Shown: piece after piece, positions 1 to 4,739 of the stretch
How positions within the stretch are numbered: the stretch's first letter is position 1
Layout of the letters: every line of letters starts with the position of its first letter
Assembly: GCA_029548715.1 (NCBI GenBank)
Contig: JAKPMW010000282.1
Location: 1-5,678, forward strand
DNA length: 5,678 nt
Direction: 5' to 3'
Source: Spirochaetota bacterium
GTDB taxonomy: Bacteria > Spirochaetota > JAGLSM01 > JAKPMW01
Made by a program: the position numbers and the translations under genes
Notes under the pieces: model-generated
Database searches by the model: none
What the model was told of the DNA's origin: nothing
Seen by the model: the letters and a program-made list of their open reading frames with translations, nothing else

Positions 1-406
1 CCAGCCATTCATATATCAAACTGGATGAGTCTTGCCTGGAAATCCCATATTCATGAAATAACAATTCCAAACGCTTGCGCGTTTCACTCAAACAATCATG
101 ATTTATCTCAACAGCCATGACAGCCGAGCCCAATTCAGACAATGCATGTTCCAAAAACCAATCATCCGGCAACGAGTCCAACAAACGTCCTACTATCGCC
201 AATAAGAACTCACCATTACCACAAGATGGTTCGAGTATTCTATATTGCCATAACGGTTTATCAGTTGTATATCCAACAAGATCAAGGATAAAATCGACGA
301 CCTCAGACCGAGTAAATACCGCCCCTCTATCCGTAGCAGAACCGTGTGCCAAGCATTTCGATACATCTAAAGCCGGAAACAGTTCAGGAGTATAATCTTT
401 CACCAT
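1..406 (-). CDS. N6-adenine DNA methyltransferase of a type II restriction-modification system, N-terminal part (cut by window edge)
   Basis: This frame is open from an ATG at 404-406 to the left edge, giving 135 residues. Residues 27-33 read RGAVFTR, resembling the N-terminal SAM-contacting segment (motif X) of amino-methyltransferases. Residues 58-68 read LEPSCGNGEFL, a clear motif I (SAM-binding loop). AVEIN at 98-102 fits motif II, whose acidic residue contacts the SAM ribose. The catalytic (N/D)PP(Y/F) motif IV would lie beyond the edge. The family transfers a methyl group to N6 of adenine in a recognition site, protecting host DNA from a cognate endonuclease. The sequence style recalls Eco57I- and PstI/BsuBI-group enzymes, but the exact group is inferred. 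A strong Shine-Dalgarno AGGGGAG (412-418) lies 5 nt before the ATG and supports the start. The coding is visibly AT-richer than the other genes, which fits horizontal transfer. A fused or separate endonuclease may lie off the left edge. Confidence 0.85.
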   Translation of the reverse strand, partial: MVKDYTPELFPALDVSKCLAHGSATDRGAVFTRSEVVDFILDLVGYTTDKPLWQYRILEPSCGNGEFLLAIVGRLLDSLPDDWFLEHALSELGSAVMAVEINHDCLSETRKRLELLFHEYGISRQDSSSLIYEWL

Positions 407-444
407 ACAATCTCCCCTGCCCATCAGTCTTGCCACATCGGGTA

Positions 445-474
445 AATATACACTCCCAACAAGCATTTCTCCAA
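445..474 (-). promoter_or_regulatory. Possible sigma70-type promoter for the methyltransferase gene
   Basis: Read on the minus strand, TTGGAG (469-474) and TATATT (445-450) are separated by 18 bp. The -10 matches the consensus at five of six positions, the -35 only at TTG. It lies about 40 bp before the methyltransferase start. The -35 element overlaps the first bases of the truncated gene on the plus strand, so the promoter may straddle the junction of the AT-rich block. The call rests on consensus matching by eye only. Confidence 0.35.
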
Positions 475-579
475 TCCCTCGGACTGTACTACGTCAACTA
501 CACCTTCGAGCCGCTCAAAAAAGGGATCGAGGGCTATACCGACGAGCGTCTCCGCTTCGAGTTCGGGATCAAGCTGTAA
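472..579 (+). pseudogene. 3' remnant of a probable outer-membrane beta-barrel protein gene
   Basis: The frame ending at TAA 577-579 becomes protein-like and GC-rich from about 472-481. It reads GLYYVNYTFEPL (481-516), then KKGIEGYTDERL (517-552) and ends RFEFGIKL. The alternating polar/hydrophobic pattern with aromatics, finishing in a strand with alternating hydrophobics at the very C-terminus, resembles the closing beta-signal strand of Gram-negative outer-membrane barrels. This is an inference from pattern; I do not recognise the specific family. Upstream in the same frame (from an ATG at 346) the translation is the antisense of the methyltransferase gene and not protein-like, and no good start with a ribosome site exists. 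The gene has therefore lost its 5' part, apparently at the edge of the AT-rich methyltransferase block. A terminator 84 nt downstream suits a formerly expressed gene. It could instead be the end of some other protein type. Confidence 0.55.
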
Positions 580-662
580 GCCTACGGGCAACGCAGATCA
601 AAAAACGGCGCGAAATATAGCGACCGACCAGCATAAAATTGAAGCATTGCAGGATGCGAAGG

Positions 663-683
663 GCCGGGCAGATCCGGCTTTTT
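663..683 (+). terminator. Rho-independent terminator (plus strand)
   Basis: GCCGG (663-667) pairs with CCGGC (674-678) around a six-base loop and is followed at once by TTTTT (679-683). The T tract is only on the plus-strand side, so it would end transcription coming from the truncated gene that stops at 579. The minus-strand reading has A residues before the stem and no T tract after it, so it is unlikely to terminate the small minus-strand gene at 723-920. Confidence 0.6.
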
Positions 684-722
684 GCATCACTACCCGGAAC
701 ACACGCCGAAGCACCGGCCTGG

Positions 723-920
723 TTACATCCCGTACACATGACTCTTTGCGTCGATCGCTCCCTTGATCTTTTTCTGCAGGGTATCAACATGGGTCAGGGT
801 CTCAACATCATCCGCCTCCCCGACAAGCGCATCCAGGGCACGGAGCAAGACAAGCACTTCATCATATTTCAGGCCGATCAGGCTGACATAAGCCGGCGGC
901 GGATTGGGCGTATTGGGCAT
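723..920 (-). CDS. Small uncharacterised protein (65 aa)
   Basis: The ORF starts with ATG at 918-920 and ends with TAA at 723-725. The protein has a Pro/Asn-rich start (MPNTPNPPPAY), then a probable amphipathic helix around residues 18-34 (KYDEVLVLLRALDALVG). A charged stretch follows, then a second helix-like segment near residues 46-57 (VDTLQKKIKGAI). There is no signal peptide, membrane segment or cysteine. Codons favour G or C at the third position, as in the flanking genes, and GAGGA sits four bases before the start. A plausible promoter lies directly upstream, so it is probably transcribed on its own, although it shares the strand with the DUF1848 gene ending at 1083. I do not recognise a family. 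The overlapping plus-strand frame looks like a shadow. It could be a small helical, possibly dimerising protein; no function can be assigned. Confidence 0.65.
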   Translation of the reverse strand: MPNTPNPPPAYVSLIGLKYDEVLVLLRALDALVGEADDVETLTHVDTLQKKIKGAIDAKSHVYGM

Positions 921-950
921 GGTATCCTCGGACTGACTGTGATTTCGCCC

Positions 951-979
951 AGCCTATCACACTCACCGGCGGACTGCAA
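951..979 (-). promoter_or_regulatory. Putative sigma70-type promoter for the small 65-aa gene
   Basis: Read on the minus strand, TTGCAG (974-979) is followed after exactly 17 bp by TAGGCT (951-956). A run of eight A residues (minus strand, 980-987) lies immediately upstream of the -35 and could act as an UP-like or bent A-tract element. The predicted start lies about 25 bases before the small gene's ATG. Both hexamers are imperfect, so the call depends on spacing, A-tract and position together. Confidence 0.4.
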
Positions 980-1051
980 TTTTTTTTCGCCGCACCGCGT
1001 CCGGACTGCTGCGGGCTGAAAAGACGCAGGGAGGATTCGGTACGCGGGCCC

Positions 1052-1080
1052 CTGTTCCCCACAGCTTTTATGGGGAACAG
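1052..1080 (-). terminator. Perfect 10-bp inverted repeat just after the DUF1848 gene (terminator-like hairpin)
   Basis: CTGTTCCCCA (1052-1061) and TGGGGAACAG (1071-1080) are exact reverse complements around a 9-base loop. On the minus strand the stem begins two bases after the DUF1848 stop codon (1083-1085). There is no T tract on either side, so it is not a classic intrinsic terminator. It may stabilise the 3' end of the mRNA, or act with Rho or as a binding site. The hairpin itself is certain; its role is inferred. Confidence 0.5.
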
Positions 1081-1082
1081 CC

Positions 1083-2186
1083 TCAGACCGGTGGCAGGAT
1101 GCAGCTTCCAGCAGGATCATGCGGGCGGGTCAGGCGCTCAGCCTCCTCTCCGAGGACTTCGCCCTCTCCGAGGACTTCGCCCTCTTCGAGGACTTCGCCC
1201 CCTCCGGGGACTTCGCCCTCTCCAAGGACTTCGCCCCCGGCATAGCAATAGAGACAGCCATGGGTGCAGGTTCCGTAGACCCCAATATCCCGGCTCTGGA
1301 TACAGGCACAGGCGCTCCGCTGTCCGCGGTCCCGTCTGGGGTGCCTCTGCAGGGCCGACAGGGATGGCAAACCCTGGACCAGATCCTGCGCGCCACCTTC
1401 GGCAAAGGGCAAGAGGCCCTGCCCCTCCTCTCGCCCCAGCCAGTCCTGCAAGACTCCGTCCTCGGGGAAGGCCGAGCGCAACTGTCGGGCATCGACACAG
1501 GCCGAGTGTCCCACCCCGAGATGGCGCCAATCCCTTCGCTCGGCGCAAGAGGAGACAGTCATCCCCCAGGACCGGGCGAGCTCTGCAAGGCGTCCCAGGA
1601 TTTCTTCGCGTTCGGCCATGGTGGGAGAACGCAACCCGCCCCCGGTCCGGCCACCTTGAAGCTGGCAGCCCGCAATCCGCGCTGCCACCCGGGGATACTG
1701 GCTGATCCCGACAAAACTGACGATCATCCTGCTGGTCCAGCCCGTGAGGGCTTCGCCGACCCGGGTAGCCCGCTCGACAAGCCGGTCACAGTCGATGCCG
1801 TGCGCAAGCAGAAGGGGATCACAGCGCCAATTGACCCGCTCCGGACCGATGGCCCGGGACCAGGCGCGAAAGGTCTCGATCCTGTCCTCGAGATCGGGCA
1901 AACCCGGTTCCAGCCAGTTCGGCAGGTTGTTGAGGGTATAGTGCAGGATGATCTGTCGGCAACCGGCCGCGGCCAGTGCATCCAGCCTGGGTACAAGCGC
2001 TGCCGGATTTTTACTCCAGAGGACAAAGACCCTGGCTTTCGCAAACGAAACCCGCTGGATTGCAAGCGAACGGGGATTGGGAACATCCGCAAAGCCCGCC
2101 CTGAACCGGTTTTCAAACCAGAGAGGATAAAGGGCCGGGATATCCGTGCGCCGGCTGGCGGAGATGATCAGGGGTTCGCCTGTCAT
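1083..2186 (-). CDS. DUF1848 family protein with C-terminal CX3CX2C motif and an in-frame repeat insertion
   Basis: This 367-residue protein begins with the family's typical N-terminus, IISASRRTDIPALYPLWF (residues 7-24). SFAKARVFVLWSKNPAAL follows, equivalent to the family's 'WTKNP' region. Near the C-terminus, CAC (Cys293, Cys295) precedes S-DIG-Y-TC-HGC-YCYA, giving Cys307, Cys311 and Cys314 in CX3CX2C spacing. That spacing is the one used by radical-SAM 4Fe-4S clusters, although here it lies at the C-terminus. The family's biochemical role is unknown to me; an Fe-S protein is inferred. Directly after CYA, about 30 residues of EVLGEG-like hexapeptides (316-345) separate the motif from a normal-looking tail, ERLTRPHDPAGS. 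They are encoded by five 18-bp DNA repeats and look like an expansion inside an otherwise ordinary protein. ATG at 2184-2186 follows the GNAT stop by 7 nt with no strong Shine-Dalgarno, suggesting translational coupling. The long antisense frame over this gene is a shadow. Confidence 0.85.
   Translation of the reverse strand: MTGEPLIISASRRTDIPALYPLWFENRFRAGFADVPNPRSLAIQRVSFAKARVFVLWSKNPAALVPRLDALAAAGCRQIILHYTLNNLPNWLEPGLPDLEDRIETFRAWSRAIGPERVNWRCDPLLLAHGIDCDRLVERATRVGEALTGWTSRMIVSFVGISQYPRVAARIAGCQLQGGRTGGGLRSPTMAEREEILGRLAELARSWGMTVSSCAERRDWRHLGVGHSACVDARQLRSAFPEDGVLQDWLGREEGQGLLPFAEGGAQDLVQGLPSLSALQRHPRRDRGQRSACACIQSRDIGVYGTCTHGCLYCYAGGEVLGEGEVPGGGEVLEEGEVLGEGEVLGEEAERLTRPHDPAGSCILPPV
1152..1241. 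repeat. Five-unit 18-bp tandem repeat inside the DUF1848 gene
   Basis: Five adjoining units begin at 1152, 1170, 1188, 1206 and 1224. The plus-strand consensus is GAGGACTTCGCCCTCTCC. Units 2, 3 and 4 differ from unit 1 at one base each, and unit 5 at four. The core GGACTTCGC is invariant. Because 18 is six codons, the array keeps the DUF1848 frame and codes for repeated Gly-Glu-Val-Leu-Gly-Glu-type hexapeptides (residues 316-345). It abuts the codons of the cysteine motif. There are no spacers between units, so this is not a CRISPR array. Confidence 0.95.
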
Positions 2187-2193
2187 CCCGGAC

Positions 2194-2730
2194 TCATTTC
2201 GTCAGGCGGCTCTCGCCCGCCTTCTCACGATCACTCCGGCAGTCCGTCTCCCGAAACATGACAATGGCCCCGGGACCATATCCGCCCGGAGCTGATCTTC
2301 CAGGCTGGTCAGACCAGCCCTGTCTGCGCCACCACCCGGCGGAATCAGCCAGAGAGACAAGGAGGATCCCCCGCAGCCCCAGGCTCATCGCCGCCGCACA
2401 GGCCACCCCGGCCAGACGGCGTCCCACCTGCTGCCCGCCCGCCTCGGGCAGGACCGCAAGATCATGCAGGTAGAGACAGTCCGGCCTCTCCACCGCTGCG
2501 ACCTGGCCGGCATCCAGTACCGGCAGGGGAAGAGCACTCTGCCAGGCCAGAGCGAGACAGTACCCCAAAGCCCTGCCTGCCTCGTCCAGCGCCATCCATG
2601 CGGTCTCTCCCGCCCGGGCCAGCTTGCAGGCAAACGATTCCCTGCTTTCGTGAAATTCGGGCAGGTGGGCCCGGGCCTGGATCGCAATGACGGCCTCAAG
2701 ATCATCCGTGGTCATGCATCGAATTTCCAT
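2194..2730 (-). CDS. GNAT-type N-acetyltransferase
   Basis: This 178-residue protein opens MEIRCMTTDDLEAVIAIQ, the usual first strand and helix of GCN5-related acetyltransferases. LYLHDLAVLPEAGGQQVGRR (residues 86-105) is the core strand plus acetyl-CoA loop (motif A). The canonical (R/Q)xxGx(G/A) reads QQVGRR, so the last small residue is replaced by Arg. SAGWWRRQGW (130-139) matches the conserved motif B helix end ('A..fY.k.GF'). The family moves an acetyl group from acetyl-CoA to an amine; the substrate is unknown. I chose ATG 2728-2730 because the domain starts there. An extension to an ATG near 2836-2838 would be translated from the intergenic 18-bp repeats and is not protein-like. No clear Shine-Dalgarno precedes the chosen start, and an in-frame GTG six codons upstream is an alternative. 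It lies 7 nt before the DUF1848 gene, so the two are very likely co-transcribed. Confidence 0.82.
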   Translation of the reverse strand: MEIRCMTTDDLEAVIAIQARAHLPEFHESRESFACKLARAGETAWMALDEAGRALGYCLALAWQSALPLPVLDAGQVAAVERPDCLYLHDLAVLPEAGGQQVGRRLAGVACAAAMSLGLRGILLVSLADSAGWWRRQGWSDQPGRSAPGGYGPGAIVMFRETDCRSDREKAGESRLTK

Positions 2731-2777
2731 ACTGGCAAATCTACTCACAGCCGGGCCACAATACTTCCCCCACAACG

Positions 2778-2813
2778 GAGGACTTCGCCCCCTGCGGGGA
2801 CTTCGCGCCGGGA
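2778..2813. repeat. Two further units of the 18-bp repeat, intergenic
   Basis: The units begin at 2778 and 2796 in the same orientation as the array at 1152-1241. The first (GAGGACTTCGCCCCCTGC) differs from the consensus at two positions. The second keeps GGGGACTTCGC but is diverged after that. They lie 48 bases before the GNAT start and about 10 bases before the -35 of the putative helicase promoter, between the divergent genes. Confidence 0.85.
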
Positions 2814-2822
2814 ATGCCCTCA

Positions 2823-2851
2823 TTGCTTTTACCCCCATTTATTAGTATATT
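2823..2851 (+). promoter_or_regulatory. Probable sigma70-type promoter of the DEAD-box helicase gene
   Basis: TTGCTT (2823-2828) and TATATT (2846-2851) are 17 bp apart. The -10 matches at five of six positions, and the stretch 2837-2856 is a conspicuous AT-rich island in GC-rich DNA. Transcription would begin near 2858, giving a leader of about 105 nt. The leader contains a small hairpin, AGGCC/GGCCT, at about 2860-2875. Long leaders are known for cold-inducible DEAD-box helicase mRNAs; regulation of that kind here is only inferred. I found no convincing promoter for the GNAT gene on the other strand. Confidence 0.55.
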
Positions 2852-2962
2852 TTATGTTCAAGGCCTGTACTGGCCTCCCGGAAGCATCCTCCCCCCCCTT
2901 GCACATGCCAGGTCATTGATGATGCACAGACCGGCATACACCACAAGGATGAAAAACAGTTT

Positions 2963-4627
2963 ATGGAAAAATTCAGGGAAATCGGACTCTCCGAACAGAC
3001 AATCCGCGCTTTGAGCGCCAAAGGGTTTGAAGAACCGACAGAAATTCAGGCCCGCACCATTCCCCTTCTGCTCGAAGGGCAGAGCAACGTAATCGCCCAG
3101 GCCCAGACCGGGACCGGAAAGACAGCGGCCTTTGGACTCGTCTTCATGGAGCGGCTGGCCGAATCGGCCAGCCATGTCCAGGCCATCGTCCTGACACCAA
3201 CCCGCGAACTGGCCCTCCAGGTCGCTGACGAGATTGCCTCCCTGCGGGGCGAAAAACGCCTGCGGGTGGCCGCCGTCTACGGCGGACAGTCGATGAGCCT
3301 CCAGTTGCGCCAGCTCAAGCAGGGTGTGGATATCGTCATCGGAACCCCCGGCCGTGTCCTCGACCATCTCAAGCGCGGCACCCTCAACATCTCGCAGGTT
3401 GCGTATGCAGTCCTTGACGAAGCGGACGAGATGCTCAACATGGGCTTTATCGAAGACATCGAAGAAATCCTCGAGTACGCCAACGCCCAGCGCCAGCTCC
3501 TCCTCTTCTCGGCGACCATGCCCCAGCGCATCCTCGGCCTGGCGAAGAAATACATGCCCAAGCACACCCTGATCAAGGCCGAAAAAAAGCAGCTTGACAA
3601 GCAACTGATCGAACAGATCTGGTTTGAGGTCCGCGAAGGGGACAAGTTCGAGGCCCTCTGCCGGATCATTGATGTCGAAGAGGAATTTTACGGTATCGTG
3701 TTTTGCCGGACCAAGATCATCGTGGACGATGTGGCCTCACGCCTGGCCGCACGCGGCTATGATGCCGAGGCCCTGCACGGGGACATCGCCCAGCACCAGC
3801 GCGAGCGGATCCTGGCAAAATTCAGGGACCGGCATACAACGGTTCTGGTTGCCACGGACGTGGCCGCACGCGGAATCGACGTCTCAAGCCTGACCCACGT
3901 GATCAACTACTCAATTCCACAGGACCCCGAAAACTACGTCCACCGGATCGGGCGGACCGGGCGGGCCGGAAACCAGGGGACGGCCATCACCTTTGTCACC
4001 CCCAACGAGTACCGTGACCTGGCCTTTATCAAGCGCATCTCCCAGTCCGAGATCCGCAAGGAGCGGGTCCCCCGCGTCGAGGAGATTCTCGCCATCCGCA
4101 AGCGACGCCTGATCCGCGAGGTGCACCGCCTGATCGACGAGGGGGGGATGGAAGACTTTGCCGCCCTGGCCGATGAGCTGATGGCCGAGCGGGATGCCAA
4201 GAGCGTCATCGCCGCCCTGGCGGCCCACGCCTTTTCGGACGAACTCTCCGCGCAACGCTATGGCGAGATTCGCGAATTTACCGACCGGGACGGTTCGTCC
4301 GTGGATGCCTCTGGGCGGACCCGGCTGTTTGTCGCGGTCGGCAAACGGGATGGCGCCACCCCGCGCGGTCTGGTGGACTTTTTCCAGCAGGAAGCCGGCG
4401 TGCCGGGCAAAGCCATCCACGATGTCGCCATCTTTGACAACTACTCGTTCATCACGGCCAGCTTTGCCGAAGCCGAGCGGATCCTCTCGAAGTTTAAAGG
4501 GCAGAAAAACGGCTTGGGGGTTGTCGTCAAAAAGGCGACGGCACGCACCGGTGGTGGCGGTGATTTCCGCGGGGGAGATTCACGCGGTGGCAGACCGCCC
4601 TACAAGGGCGGTCCCCGCCGGCACTGA
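2963..4627 (+). CDS. deaD: ATP-dependent DEAD-box RNA helicase, DeaD/CsdA type with DbpA-like RNA-binding domain
   Basis: This complete 554-residue enzyme uses ATP to unwind or remodel RNA duplexes; relatives act in the cytoplasm in ribosome assembly and cold-stress RNA turnover. All core motifs are visible: Q motif (F4, GFEEPTEIQ 21-29), I AQTGTGKT 47-54, Ia PTREL 79-83, Ib TPGR 128-131, II DEAD 152-155, III SAT 183-185, IV IVFCRT 245-250, V ATDVAARGID 297-306 and VI HRIGRTGRAG 327-336. After a helical linker (about 370-430), residues 452-525 resemble the DbpA-type RRM, and 529-554 form a Gly/Arg-rich basic tail with RGG motifs. ATG 2963 starts the family's usual N-terminus. AAGGA (2945-2949) is rather far away (13 nt), and the ATG at 2949 is out of frame. 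The gene is monocistronic, with a promoter upstream and a terminator downstream. The symbol is by architecture; csdA or a DbpA-like name would also be defensible. Confidence 0.95.
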   Translation: MEKFREIGLSEQTIRALSAKGFEEPTEIQARTIPLLLEGQSNVIAQAQTGTGKTAAFGLVFMERLAESASHVQAIVLTPTRELALQVADEIASLRGEKRLRVAAVYGGQSMSLQLRQLKQGVDIVIGTPGRVLDHLKRGTLNISQVAYAVLDEADEMLNMGFIEDIEEILEYANAQRQLLLFSATMPQRILGLAKKYMPKHTLIKAEKKQLDKQLIEQIWFEVREGDKFEALCRIIDVEEEFYGIVFCRTKIIVDDVASRLAARGYDAEALHGDIAQHQRERILAKFRDRHTTVLVATDVAARGIDVSSLTHVINYSIPQDPENYVHRIGRTGRAGNQGTAITFVTPNEYRDLAFIKRISQSEIRKERVPRVEEILAIRKRRLIREVHRLIDEGGMEDFAALADELMAERDAKSVIAALAAHAFSDELSAQRYGEIREFTDRDGSSVDASGRTRLFVAVGKRDGATPRGLVDFFQQEAGVPGKAIHDVAIFDNYSFITASFAEAERILSKFKGQKNGLGVVVKKATARTGGGGDFRGGDSRGGRPPYKGGPRRH

Positions 4628-4691
4628 GCAATGCGGAGGCTTGCAAAGCCAGGCCTCGCCGGACCAGCCTTGTCACAACCCATGAAAATTC

Positions 4692-4736
4692 AGGACGCCA
4701 TCACCCAGAAAAAACCAATGGGGCTGGCGTCCTTTT
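4692..4736. terminator. Strong hairpin terminator between convergent genes, probably bidirectional
   Basis: AGGACGCCA (4692-4700) is the exact reverse complement of TGGCGTCCT (4725-4733). An inner CCC/GGG pairing can extend the structure. The plus-strand side continues into TTTTGTCTT, ending helicase transcription. On the minus strand the stem starts 6 bases after the symporter stop codon and is followed by GAATTTTCAT, a weaker T tract. One element thus probably serves both genes. Confidence 0.75.
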
Positions 4737-4739
4737 GTC

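Noticed and set aside
301..1090. Ten-base direct repeat CCTCAGACCG at 301-310 and 1081-1090, considered as possible target-site or attachment repeats.
   Set aside because: A 10-mer match by chance is expected in a window this size, and one copy lies inside the methyltransferase coding region with no mobile element between them.
1152..1241. CRISPR array or protein-binding iterons.
   Set aside because: Units adjoin with no spacers, lie inside a coding frame and no cas or replication genes are nearby.
1119..2261. A 380-codon open frame on the plus strand, longer than the DUF1848 gene it overlaps.
   Set aside because: It is antisense to a protein with clear family motifs, and its translation is low-complexity and Pro/Arg/Gly-rich. 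Long antisense frames are common in GC-rich genes.
2731..2838. N-terminal extension of the GNAT protein up to an ATG near 2838.
   Set aside because: The extra residues are read from the intergenic 18-bp repeats (RSPRRGRSP-like) and precede the normal domain start.
2858..3604. 248-codon minus-strand frame under the helicase gene.
   Set aside because: It is an antisense shadow of the conserved DEAD-box coding sequence and has no recognisable domain.
4638..4660. Small GGCTT/AAGCC hairpin after the helicase stop.
   Set aside because: It is short, lacks a T tract and is outcompeted by the much stronger terminator at 4692-4736.
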